Assembly: GCF_011397635.1 (NCBI RefSeq)
Contig: NC_064767.1
Coordinates: forward strand, 16,035,537-16,099,536
Origin: Epinephelus fuscoguttatus
Lineage: Eukaryota; Chordata; Actinopteri; Perciformes; Serranidae
Length of the DNA stretch: 64,000 nucleotides
Direction of reading: 5' to 3'
A program made the translations under genes and the position numbers. Shown here piece by piece: positions 27,801 to 34,884 of this stretch. The notes under the pieces are model-generated. The model saw only the letters and a list, made by a program, of their open reading frames with translations. It was not told the origin of the DNA and ran no database searches. Each line of letters opens with the position of its first letter. Position 1 is the stretch's first letter.

Positions 27801-30800
27801 ATTTTTTTATGTCAATATACAGTGGTGTCATTAAAAATATTGATTTATCTATACATGTCAGTGGTGAAATCTTGAAATTGTTTCAATATTTATTTTCTGC
27901 AGTATCGATACACTGGTAGCAGCTGTGCTTTCTTGCTCTACATTATTGTTAAAGTTTATTGAAGTCATTCTGTTGTTATCTATTACTAACCAAGACAAGA
28001 AGAGTCATCATTGTAATGTTACAGCCTTGTTAAATATATCTCTTAATAAGAAAAATTAACCTTTATGCCCTCAATGCCAATTTTACCCATGGCAAATGGT
28101 GTGAAATCAATATTTTTCAATTCAGTTAATTCATTTTCTGTAACCGCTTATCCTGTCAGGTGTCTTGGGGGGGCTGGAGCCCATCCCAGCTGACACTGGG
28201 CGACGCAGGGTACACCCTGGACAGGTCGCAACACTATCACAGGGCTGACACATAGAGACAGACAACCATTCACACTCACATTCACACCTACGGACAATTT
28301 AGAGTCATTAGTTAACCTGTATGTTTTTGAACTGTGGGAGGAAGCCGGAGTACCCAGTGAAAACCCACGCTGACACAGCAAGAACATGCAAACTCTGCAC
28401 AGAAGGGCTCCCCCACCTTGGGTTCGAACCATGGGTTCTCTTGCTGTGAGGCAACAATGCTAACCACTGCACCACTTGTGCGAGAAAATGCTTCAAATTA
28501 CAGTAACCAAAGTTTAACGTTCACAACCTGTAACAACCAGACAACCAGTGGGTTCCCGGGGTCGGGGTCACTCACTGGACCCAGTTTTAGAAGCAATGAG
28601 TATTAAATATCTACGACAAGAGCAACTCTAGTAGGCTGCTGCCCAAGAAAGTGCTGGAAACTGTATTGCGTGGACGTTAGAAATTCCAGTATCATGACAA
28701 CACTATTAGAGTGCCAGACCACATATAAAATGATCTGTGTTCTACTGCTGTGCATTACATCAGAGAAAAAAATCTTCATATGTGTACAACAAAGACATTA
28801 AAAATTCATTTTGTTAGTTTTCTTTGCTATGAATCATTTATTTTGACAGCAGAATTGTCGTATCATATAATATCAGTCCAATTTTCTTTGTGTTGTACAT
28901 ACAGTACTATCATTATGTAAGAGTTTCCATATTTCATGAAATAGCTCACTAAGTTTCTCCCAGAAGCCTGAAAAAGACAGCAAGATGTCTTATTTAATTG
29001 GAAATATTTCTGATTCCTCCAAGATTACACGGTACAGTACATGTATTGTCAGTAATATATGAATTTAGTTATAGAAAAAGAAAACAAGAACATCTGATTG
29101 TGAAATTTGGTTTCCTTTATCCTGTTTTTTATGAGCACCATTTCAATACAATTCCACTTTAAGTCGATAAATCACTATAGACGAAGTTACATGACCTTTC
29201 AGTTATTTTTTTCTGTGTCAAGCATAAATGTTTGTTTTCCTGCCATCCATAGTTCATTTTATTTCATTTCATTTTGTATTTTTTGTCTTTGCATATCCAG
29301 GTCCCTTGTTGGATTGAAAGACCCAGACGTGCATCTCTGCCTGTCAAACAGCTGCTACATCACAGTTACCTTCTCTCTGTATCTAAATGCTTCAATAAGA
29401 AAATTATCAAAATTCTCTTTGTGTGTCTGTGTGACTGTGTTTTTCCATATGGCTGTGCAAACAGTAGGAGGCACTGTGCAGACAGGACAGACTGACAGCT
29501 AGATAAACTGACATATGCAGAGTCCCTGTAATCTATCGGACATGCTCAGCAAAGTGAATGAATAAATAGCTCTTTAATTCCCTTCAACATCATGATAAGG
29601 TGGTTATATAATCTGAGATGTGGATCTATGCTTCGTAATCCTCAGCTTGGTCCTTTGCCACAACCTCTCACACACACAGTGGCAACAGTCTCTCACTGAC
29701 ATGAGCATAACACATCACCTATAAGCCTGATCTTGTGTTAACCGCAACTCCGCGTGGTTTCAAACTTCTGCTACAGGTTCAAAGAAAGTGCAGGAGTTGC
29801 CACTGCGGCTGTTAACAAAGCCAAAACCCAAGCTACTTGAAGCCTTTGAGAGTCTGCATGAGGTTGACTTGATGCTTTCTGACGGTGGCTGATGATTTAT
29901 GTACTGGGTGCATAGTCTCCAAGGACTGGAGCTGTCACATCAGCACTGTGTCTGTGTCAGCACCGTCACAGCCGAGACAGGAAGACAGACAGGGAGGCAG
30001 GTGAGAAAAAAAAAGCCAGACAGGTGCGCAGATAGAGAAATACTGACATATGATAAAATTATCACTCATGATATTTCCTTTGCATCTGCCAGGGGCCGAC
30101 TTAGTGGCTTAAGCAGCCTCCCATCCCATCACAACTGATGGAAAAACATATTTATGTAGGTACGCTGAGGCTCGGGATGCAGTCAATCTTTACTTCTTCG
30201 GGCCGATAAAATCAAAGCACGCACTTGGCCACTTGAGGTCTGAAGTGTGATTATGCTCCCTGGCAGTCCTGCCATCCATCCAGTCTGGCAGCTCTTAATC
30301 ATGATGCAGGATGGCGGGACCACACCCACACTGGCTGTGCAAACAGACACTAACTGTATCTTTACAAACCAGACCAGGCTGTACGAAGCAGACAGACACA
30401 CCTGCTGCCTCCAGAGCTTAGGTCAACAGAGCAGTAAAACGTCAAACAGAGCAGGACAGGGCAGAACATCCTGTAGCCTCACCAAAGAACCTCTCATGAT
30501 AGTTTGGTTCAGATTATTTTGGATAAGTGAAAAAGGCACCACTCCTCTCATATCTCATGAAACAGGATTACTGAAGTTAGCTGGATAACCGGGCTCGCTG
30601 AAAAGCCTTCAAATCTGGAACATGTACATAAGTAAACAGAGCTGTTCCGGGTTGTGTTTGGCGTCCTGCTCGGTAATCCTGCTTTCTGGGACAGGTCAAA
30701 GCCACCACCTTCAATTTGGGTGCCATACCAACAGCAGACACAACAGCGAAAGACTTTTATCCCATCATCATCATATTGGGCTTTTTATTTTGGATTTTGA

Positions 30801-31857
30801 CGTACTCTGCTGGCATTAAAAGCTTTTTGCATGCAGTTTAATTTCCAGTGGTTTCCTGCCACTTTACCTCCATCCAATCGGGTGCTTGTGCTTTAAACAA
30901 TTTGCATATGAATGCTCCAACGTGTGTTTCCATGTTATGTGCGAGCAGCTTGTTCCATATCTGCTACAGCCATATGCTGCTGGTGCACCTCCAAGGCTGC
31001 CACAGTGCAGCATGTCACAGTGGATACAGGATGGCATTTCCACCCATCGCTGTGGCTTCAGCCGAGGCAGGAGAGATGGGGAGAGGAGGGCAAATCCAAA
31101 CGAAGCCTGACAGAAAGCGCTGCACTATAAACCCAAACCCCCGCTCCCCTGATGCATCACGCTGTACTTAGTGATAGATAAATGGATAAAAACTGTTCTG
31201 AGGAGGCAGACTGATGGCGTTGTACATGATGGGTTTTAAACAGAATGAGATCAGGCTTTTGGGGCATTTATCACAAAGACAGAACGAGACAAAGGAAGAC
31301 GGAGCAGTGTGGGTGCATGGTGCTGTCACGATTCAGAGACACAAACAGAAAGTGTGCAACCTGATCAGAGTGCCATGAGCTTGTGTCTCATGCTGATACA
31401 GTTATAAGTTGTGTTAATTAAGTAGAAAGCATGTGTGTGCATTTATTCTGCATGCTTACAGTGCAGTATATGATGTGTATGTGTGTGTGAGTGTGTAAAA
31501 CCAGGGGAGACATCACACTGTTTCTCTAAATTAACCAGCATGTCTCCCATGCCCTGCCCTGCGACCTGCACACACACCCTCACACACAGGACAGCATGTG
31601 CACCACAGCACCAGAGGGTGAGGAATCAAAGGCTAAGCGTTGGCAATACAGCAATTAACGATGCAGTGTCATGCTTCTCTCTGTCACTCACTCACTGGGA
31701 TGCACACATCACAAACCATAGTGAGACAAGCATCCAGTTGTTCCAGAGCACAAGCCTTTTGTGTGCAGCTCTGGCACCAGATTGAGAGCCTCAGTAAATG
31801 GCCTGCATGACCCCAAAAAACCATGAGCTGCACTATTTCTGTGTCTCCATCCAGTCA

Positions 31858-31913
<56 letters not shown>

Positions 31914-32323
31914 CTTCCCCGTTGCACAAATGACCTTATTCATGCTGTCGTGCATCACGTCTCACCATATGTCTCTTTGAACGGCGGCACCGTGACATCC
32001 TGCAGAGTCTCCGTCCAGCCCTCCTCCTCAGCCTGACTCCGGGACAGGGAGCCCGGGGGACCGGCTCCGCTGCCACCACCTCCTGCTCCCCCGCGGCTCT
32101 CCTTATCCCCCCTCTTTTGGTGGTGGTGCTGCTGCTGCTGGTCCTCCTCGCCTACCTCGGCTATGTAGTTGTCGGAGTCGGAGTCTCCGGAGGTGCTGTA
32201 GAAGGGATTGTCGCTACTGTCATCCCCGGACTCGCCGAACACGTCGTCGGATATCTGCAGGCTCTCGTACCGGGAGCGGGCCGCTTCCAGGAGAGACAGC
32301 GCCTTCCGCCCGCACTCCGCCAT
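884..32323 (-). CDS. pgbd5: PGBD5, piggyBac transposable element derived 5 (partial; 3' end off the left edge)
   Basis: Domesticated piggyBac-type transposase conserved in vertebrates and nuclear in mammals; human PGBD5 has been reported to mobilise DNA carrying piggyBac-type ends. Five coding exons read on the minus strand: 31966-32323, 24252-24682, 14419-14553, 5683-5857 and 884-1081. Junction phases agree (1,0,0,1,1), each exon has AG/GT borders, and together they give 432 codons plus one base. The human protein is about 520 residues, so roughly the last 90-100 codons should lie beyond position 1; I could not find them in 1-883. Recognisable blocks in order: acidic/Ser-rich N-terminus with a Gln/His and Gly-rich stretch; a core beginning near [13 protein letters not shown]; a basic [11 protein letters not shown] block; VHLKEG and KNKPQLHS; and [20 protein letters not shown]. 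Introns are 7.3, 9.7, 8.6 and 4.6 kb. Catalytic aspartates were not assigned because that needs an alignment. It is divergent from COG2, as in human. Confidence 0.93.
1240..2372 (+). mobile_element. L2-like LINE, 3' fragment with reverse transcriptase remnant
   Basis: Positions 1250-1624 encode a reverse transcriptase fragment with the catalytic YADD box in [12 protein letters not shown], followed by [16 protein letters not shown] and [20 protein letters not shown], typical of L2/CR1-type non-LTR elements. A stop at 1622-1624 interrupts it. The same frame then continues as [19 protein letters not shown] and [19 protein letters not shown] before decaying. The 3' tail ends in AATAAAG and an ATT repeat near 2350-2372. 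It is 5'-truncated, dead, and antisense within PGBD5 intron 4. Confidence 0.8.
2366..3457 (-). pseudogene. Coiled-coil protein gene fragment, frameshifted and stop-interrupted
   Basis: The minus strand reads a Glu/Lys/Gln/Leu-rich coiled coil with heptad character. It starts after a plausible acceptor (TTTTTATCTCAG, exon from 3457) with [20 protein letters not shown]. About 50 codons are duplicated: [18 protein letters not shown] and ALHK-LEQQ-SELRQ occur twice. In the upstream copy one base is missing relative to the downstream copy (near 3139), shifting the frame. A TGA at 2520-2522 interrupts the frame after AESEVCP, and the same frame resumes as [15 protein letters not shown] through [16 protein letters not shown]. 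The TGA could be a decayed CGA. The fragment abuts the LINE 3' tail. I cannot name the parent gene; golgin/rootletin-like coiled coils look similar but the likeness is not diagnostic. A functional gene with a sequencing error remains possible. Confidence 0.6.
3458..5682. other. PGBD5 intron 4 remainder, no gene seen
   Basis: AT-rich intron sequence with a short direct repeat near 3710-3732 (ATATTAC-type units) and a short GT run near 4102-4118. No exon-like frame with splice borders and no recognisable protein. Confidence 0.5.
5683..5857 (-). CDS. pgbd5: PGBD5 coding exon 4
   Basis: The acceptor is CGCTGCAG and the exon starts at 5857 with [18 protein letters not shown]. It continues through [40 protein letters not shown] and ends at CAAG|GTATAC. 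At 175 nt it goes from phase 0 to phase 1. The [11 protein letters not shown] block is a hallmark of PGBD5. Confidence 0.93.
6511..6561. repeat. Three tandem copies of a 17-bp unit
   Basis: AAACATTGTGATGGGG is repeated three times head to tail with essentially no divergence, ending just upstream of the TTAA-flanked MITE at 6604. A local slippage minisatellite. Confidence 0.8.
6604..7125. mobile_element. Non-autonomous DNA transposon (MITE) flanked by TTAA
   Basis: The termini are inverted repeats. The left reads TTAAAGCTATAGTTGGTAAT and the right, reverse complemented, reads TTAAAGCTATAGTTGGTAAT followed by CC. TTAA sits at both outer edges (6604-6607 and 7122-7125), fitting a TTAA target duplication. 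About 520 bp, no transposase. TTAA targets are used by piggyBac and Kolobok elements; the termini do not start with the CCY of classical piggyBac, so I leave the superfamily open. It lies in PGBD5 intron 3. Confidence 0.75.
7322..7531 (+). CDS. Small Myb/SANT-like DNA-binding-domain ORF, probably transposon-derived
   Basis: A 69-codon frame from ATG 7322, with no stop in the upstream part of the frame back to 7091. It encodes [20 protein letters not shown] followed by [13 protein letters not shown]. The [13 protein letters not shown]-x-R-K-LQSKF pattern resembles the Myb/SANT-like domain of Harbinger-transposon accessory proteins and their domesticated relatives (NAIF1 type): an aromatic, an acidic helix, then a basic segment. 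The frame ends soon after the domain, without the rest of such proteins. It is antisense inside PGBD5 intron 3, 200 bp from a MITE. It may be a dead transposon remnant; no promoter or splice context supports expression. Confidence 0.45.
   Translation: MAEEKKTRKPYWSEEEKIILLEEYNHRKHKLQSKFDPQIPENRKESEYKHIQADSVRKIKYYLKHVNMF
7532..9700. other. PGBD5 intron 3 sequence with a GT microsatellite
   Basis: Apart from a (TG)n microsatellite at about 8188-8238, I see only AT-rich intron sequence. No frame has both similarity and splice borders. Confidence 0.5.
8188..8238. repeat. (TG)n microsatellite
   Basis: About 25 uninterrupted TG units. Confidence 0.95.
9701..10140. mobile_element. Two Tc1/mariner remnants in opposite orientation
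   Basis: On the plus strand from about 9706: the terminal motif CGATCAGCCAAAACATTAAA and ACCACTGACAGGTGAAG, then, after an internal deletion, transposase-derived DNA (GTTCTGCTGGGAAACC..., then GAGCATCTGTGGGACGTGCT). From about 9990 to 10140 the same family reads on the minus strand as [18 protein letters not shown], then [15 protein letters not shown], matching the C-terminal Tc1 (IS630-type DDE) transposase with its IEQLW box. Both pieces are deleted and non-functional. Confidence 0.7.
10141..12470. other. PGBD5 intron 3 sequence, no gene seen
   Basis: AT-rich sequence with no recognisable protein, RNA gene or clear element ends. Open frames here (for example 11526-11786) lack similarity and splice context. 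Confidence 0.5.
12475..13338. mobile_element. hAT-like non-autonomous element
   Basis: The left end reads GGGGTGTGCCATATCATTTA and the right end, reverse complemented, reads TAGGGGTGGGCGATATGGCC. The two ends are imperfect inverted repeats in the style of teleost hAT elements. About 0.86 kb with no intact transposase; the interior is AT-rich. No clean 8-bp target duplication was found. Confidence 0.55.
13490..13886 (+). mobile_element. Non-LTR retrotransposon 3' end with hexamer tail
   Basis: Contains the widespread teleost motif GAAGACGTTTCACCTCTCAT CCAAG (near 13500) and its inverse (GAGGTGAAACATCTTTAAG, near 13577), and ends in GACAATAAAGATTTCTGAAT followed by (CTGAAT) repeats. A polyA-like signal plus a short tandem tail is typical of a LINE or LINE-mobilised 3' end. 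No coding capacity remains. Confidence 0.45.
14419..14553 (-). CDS. pgbd5: PGBD5 coding exon 3 (short exon)
   Basis: A 135-nt, 45-codon phase-0 exon between a TTTGCAG acceptor (exon starts 14553) and a CAG|GTAACA donor. It translates as [20 protein letters not shown], then a basic [16 protein letters not shown] block, ending CTSTGFICQ. This closes the gap between exon 2 (ends SQTQ) and exon 4 (starts ISVHLKEG) with no residues missing relative to PGBD5. It is too short to stand out as an ORF in its own frame. Confidence 0.92.
15894..16478. mobile_element. Long-inverted-repeat MITE (foldback)
   Basis: The left arm (from about 15896) reads GGAAGCGTATTGCATTCACT then TGACAAATTAAAAAAAGCC; the right arm is its inverse, ending CAATACACTTCC at 16476. 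The arms also share TTTTTCTGAGTAATT and have internal copies of a TTTTTCTG..GTAATTT unit. TA lies just outside both ends. The structure would fold into a long hairpin. It encodes no protein. Confidence 0.75.
17215..17385 (-). mobile_element. tRNA-derived SINE fragment
   Basis: On the minus strand the sequence runs GGCGACATGGTGGTGCAGTG, then a B-box-like GGTTCGAACC (the plus strand has AGGTTCGAAC), then the 'gtgtcagcgggtattttctcc' family body. It is the same family as the copies at 28126-28478, 56826-57185 and 62163-62465, but 3'-truncated and diverged. Confidence 0.65.
17437..17725 (-). mobile_element. Second SINE family copy
   Basis: A well-delimited repeat whose right end carries GGATTGAACC (inverse of a tRNA B box, GGTTCAATCC) and whose left end reads AAATGGTAAATGGACTGTAC and TTGTATGGCGCCTTTCTAG. 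It is therefore a tRNA-headed SINE on the minus strand with its tail at 17437. This motif is abundant in percomorph genomes, from general knowledge. Confidence 0.65.
18797..18860. repeat. (CA)n microsatellite
   Basis: About 31 CA units, uninterrupted. Confidence 0.95.
19079..20473. mobile_element. TTAA-flanked non-autonomous DNA transposon, 1.4 kb
   Basis: Left end TTAAAGGAGCATTGTGTAGG then ATTTAGTG. The right end, reverse complemented, is TTAAAGGCCCAGTGTGTAGG then ATTTAAG. TTAA is at both edges. The left interior contains the typical GCCATCTAGTGGTGAGG of this teleost family. No transposase frame. In PGBD5 intron 2; a relative starts at 50491. Confidence 0.75.
21976..22176. mobile_element. 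Short MITE, about 200 bp
   Basis: Inverted termini: left TTAAAGGGATAGTGCACCCA then AAAATGA; right, reverse complemented, TTGAAGGGATAGTGCACCCA then AAAATGA. The left edge is TTAA and the right edge TCAA, a decayed TTAA. Non-coding. Confidence 0.8.
22177..23919. other. PGBD5 intron 2 sequence, no gene supported
   Basis: Several modest open frames (22183-22497, 22618-22824, 22856-23119) occur close together, but none shows a recognisable domain, they do not join at splice consensus into a longer protein, and the AT-rich composition is not coding-like. Confidence 0.5.
23920..24213. mobile_element. hAT-like MITE next to PGBD5 exon 2
   Basis: Left end CAGTGGTTCCCAACTGGTCC AGCC. The right end, reverse complemented, reads CAGTTCCCATCTGGTGGGTC GTGGTCC. 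These are imperfect inverted ends of the CAGTGGTTCYCAA type common in hAT/Charlie MITEs. It ends about 40 bp from the PGBD5 exon 2 donor. No clean target duplication. Confidence 0.55.
24252..24682 (-). CDS. pgbd5: PGBD5 coding exon 2
   Basis: The acceptor is a pyrimidine-rich stretch ending TGATCCAG, and the exon starts at 24682. It joins exon 1 in phase 1 to read [19 protein letters not shown]. It covers residues 120-263 and ends FRPSQTQ at a GTGGGTG donor. This is the N-terminal part of the piggyBac-type transposase fold (DDE_Tnp_1_7 family), with motifs such as [15 protein letters not shown] and [17 protein letters not shown] hAT-like MITE end lies about 40 bp downstream of the donor. Confidence 0.94.
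25374..26408. mobile_element. MITE-like DNA element, about 1.0 kb
   Basis: Left end TTAAAGGGACAGTTCACCCC CAAATC; right end, reverse complemented, TTGAAAGGGAAAGTTCACCA CAAAATC. Edges are TTAA and TCAA. The interior is non-coding and AT-rich. Inside PGBD5 intron 1, upstream of exon 2. Confidence 0.65.
26409..28125. other. PGBD5 intron 1 sequence
   Basis: AT-rich non-coding sequence. A GGCTGGGCCATAT motif near 27753 looks like one end of a hAT-type element, but I could not find its partner. Confidence 0.4.
28126..28478 (-). mobile_element. tRNA-derived SINE copy
   Basis: Read on the minus strand: tRNA-like head with GTGGTGCAGTGGTTAGCATT GTTGCCTCAC and GGTTCGAACC, body with ACTCCGGCTTCCTCCCACAG and AAATTGTCCGTAGGTGTGAA, then the ACCTGTCCAGGGTGTACCCT tail and a GATAAGCGGTTACAGAAAAT end. 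A near-complete copy. Confidence 0.8.
28479..31857. other. PGBD5 intron 1 sequence, no gene seen
   Basis: Non-coding intron sequence. Overlapping frames around 30247-30588 and 30848-31171 show no domain and no splice context. Confidence 0.5.
31858..31911. repeat. (CA)n microsatellite close to PGBD5 exon 1
   Basis: About 26 CA units in intron 1, ending some 55 bp from the exon 1 donor. Confidence 0.95.
31966..32323 (-). CDS. pgbd5: PGBD5 coding exon 1 (start codon)
   Basis: The ATG is at 32321-32323 and the exon runs 119 codons plus one base to the donor at 31965 (ATATG|GTGAG). It encodes [19 protein letters not shown], an acidic Asp/Ser region (about residues 27-60), a Gln/His run followed by a Gly-rich stretch (about 63-90), and [15 protein letters not shown]. 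The low-complexity part reads CTG/CAC-rich in DNA. A longer overlapping reading on the same strand (32161-32625) is in another frame and lacks similarity. Confidence 0.93.
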
Positions 32324-32640
32324 CTCTCTCTGTAGTGATGCTCTGCTCCCCCCTTGTCTCTTCCTTCCTCCCTCCTTCTCACCCTTTCCACTACGGCTCC
32401 AGCGGCGTGCAAGTGGTCACGATCTTGCAGGAGCAGGAGGGGGGTGTTTGGCTCTAATGTGGCCGCTGCACCTTCCTGTATCCTGGGTATGATTATGATC
32501 CTGCCCGCCCTGCAGGCTCGGATGTGGAGCCCGGCGGTCAGAAGCGTGTGGATCCGGGGAGAGCTGTCCGCTTCAAGGGTACTGAAATATTTCCGCCCCC
32601 TTGCTCTGCCTACAGCGCTGCGCACTGGGCGAAATTATCG
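31966..32640 (-). promoter_or_regulatory. GC/CpG-rich 5' region of PGBD5
   Basis: From exon 1 to about 32640 the sequence is clearly more GC- and CpG-rich than the AT-rich flanks, with a GGGGGCGG-type GC box (minus strand near 32595) and no obvious TATA box. This is what a CpG-island promoter would look like, but the start site is not defined here. Confidence 0.4.
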
Positions 32641-32990
32641 ATAGTTGTGGCACAGCATCCGGGTTGGGAGACCAGTGATTTCTCCACAAAGAGAGGAAAA
32701 TAGAGAGAGTAGTGGCTGCCGCTGCATCACCTGACACCACAGCCCAGCCCTGCCGTCCAATAAGATGCAGCTTCTCATCCAAACTTAGAGAGGAGCGGCT
32801 GATGGAGCCCAAGAGTGCAAAAATCATAGGCATTAAACTGTAATATAATATTAGAATAAAATGTCTGACACAGAGAGGATCATCAAAGGATAGGACTAAT
32901 GAACATAAAATATATATGAAAATTAATATAATAAAAAAACTTGCAATTAGGCCTATGTTTTTCAGGATGCCCACCCTTAATTAGGTCCAC

Positions 32991-32991
32991 A

Positions 32992-33023
<32 letters not shown>

Positions 33024-33055
33024 TGATGATGATGATGATGATAATGATAATAATA
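32991..33055. repeat. (AAT)n-(GAT)n compound microsatellite
   Basis: AAT units followed by GAT/TGA units between the divergent PGBD5 and COG2 genes. Confidence 0.9.
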
Positions 33056-33297
33056 AAAGACTTCACAAACACCACCTCCAATACTGCTTTAACATTTTTA
33101 CAGGTGTTTACCATATCCTCCTGAGACCTCAGCTTTTGTTTAGTATGCATTTTTAATTTCTCTTAGCTATTTGGGATGTAATTATAAAAAATAAATAAAT
33201 AATATAATATAATATAATATGGCTGTGCAAAAACTAAATTACATATAATGCAACATATCTAAAAGCCTCGTGATTTACTAAATTCACAAAATAAAAC

Positions 33298-33541
33298 ACT
33301 AATAAAGTCCCAATGTCCTCAAATGAGTACTTCCTATTCAACAGTGTCAGTGTTGCTATACTTGGTCACATGTGTTGCCATATCAAACTACAAACACTAT
33401 TAATCATAAATAAACAAGTTTCAACCATTAAATGTGATCAGATTTTTTACCTTGTCCACTTTTGTGTTGGGATCAGCTGCAGACTGACTTGGCAGAGATG
33501 GCTGCCATCTTGTTTTTATAGATTAGTGTATTGTGCTCTTA
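33298..33541 (-). repeat. Dispersed repeat also present at 50673-50927
   Basis: This block is the near-reverse complement of 50673-50927. Both contain GGCAGAGATGGCTGCCATCT (or its inverse), AATAAAGTCC..ATGTC-TCAAATGA and GAGTACTTCC in the same order. It is a non-coding member of the TTAA-flanked family. It lies between PGBD5 and COG2. Confidence 0.75.
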
Positions 33542-33545
33542 CTTA

Positions 33546-34884
33546 CGGCAGCATATTGATGCCACACCAGGAAAAAAAAAGAGACCAGTATCAGATAATA
33601 ATATGAAAAGTTTCTTGTTAGAAGAAGATGTTTTTTATGTTTTCTGCAAGATACTTTTCATGTTATAACATGAAAAATGTGAAAAAAAATCATGTTATTA
33701 CCTGACACTGAGCTTTCTTTTTTCTCGGCTTAGCATCAATATGCTGCCGTACTTAATACCACTACATGGCACAAAAAAGTGTCGACAAATGAGGAGAACG
33801 TAGAAAGTATAAGGTGCAGGAAGCCCAATGTCCATATATGAAGACACAGGGTCTCAGGAGGTTAGATTTTTACTGATTAGACCCAGAGACTTTTATTTAG
33901 TGGACACAGAGTAACATGCATTTGGAGGCCCTAAACAACCTTCACCTTTCTGTCCCCCCAAAAAACAAAGCAGGTGATATATAGTCTATTCAAGCTATTA
34001 ATTAAACAAAAACAAACAACAATGACTAGAAAATATCCCCCCAAAATAAAGGAGTCCCAATGATAACTAACATTTGGATGTTCAGGGTGTTGTTTCTGGG
34101 AGCTGTATCTCCATGTTTGAAATGCATCACTTCATTTGAGCTAAAAAGCCATTATAAAGGCCAGGATATGTTATGAGAATTTGCTGATTGGCAGGGTCAT
34201 TATGGGCCTTTATTGCCCTGGTGTTTGGGCACTAGTGTGCTCACATGTATCAAACATCCTGCACTGCTGACCATAAATATTATTAAAAATATTTGATAAT
34301 GACTTCTGGTCAGGGTCAGCATTGAGGGTTGTGTCATTGAGTGGTGACCTTTGATGCTCTATATTGTCATGTATTCTCTTGTTAATAATGTATTGATTTC
34401 TAAAAATAAAATAAAATAAAATGGTTATCCTGCTCAAAATGGGTGCTGGCACACCTTTCTTTCTTTCTTTCTTTCTTTCTTTCAAAAGACACTGAAGCCC
34501 TGACATGGACATAAATATTTTACCCTGTCCAAATAATAAGCCTATGACAGCAGCATGTAACCCTACAGGGAACTCATCATCATCCTCTTAATCTAATGGA
34601 GTCACATACAACTTGAAGTTTATTAGACTTTTGTATCTACGGTGCAGCTGTTTCCTGGATTTATCTATCAACATTTGTTTCATGGCTGTATACTGGAAAA
34701 TGGCCCCATGCAGTTACCTCTTGTTGCCTTTAGAGGGCGCTGTGGTGTTAACTTGTCCACTGGTCCTCCTGACTCTTCTTCGTTGGTGCACTTGCCATGT
34801 TTGCGGAAGCCCGGGTGTAGGAGCTAGCTGGAGGCTTCTGACTTTATCTTGTGTGTATGTTGTAGCTGTGTTTAATTCTCCAAC
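33546..34884. other. COG2 upstream region
   Basis: AT-rich intergenic DNA with a (TTTC)n run at about 34456-34484. The last ~150 bp before the COG2 start codon are less AT-rich and lack a clear TATA box. An in-frame TAA at 34873-34875 precedes the COG2 ATG. Confidence 0.5.
34456..34484. repeat. (TTTC)n microsatellite
   Basis: Seven TTTC units. Confidence 0.9.

Noticed and set aside
32161-32625. 154-codon Arg/Ala-rich minus-strand frame
   Set aside because: Alternative frame over the GC-rich PGBD5 exon 1 and promoter; the PGBD5 frame is supported by homology.
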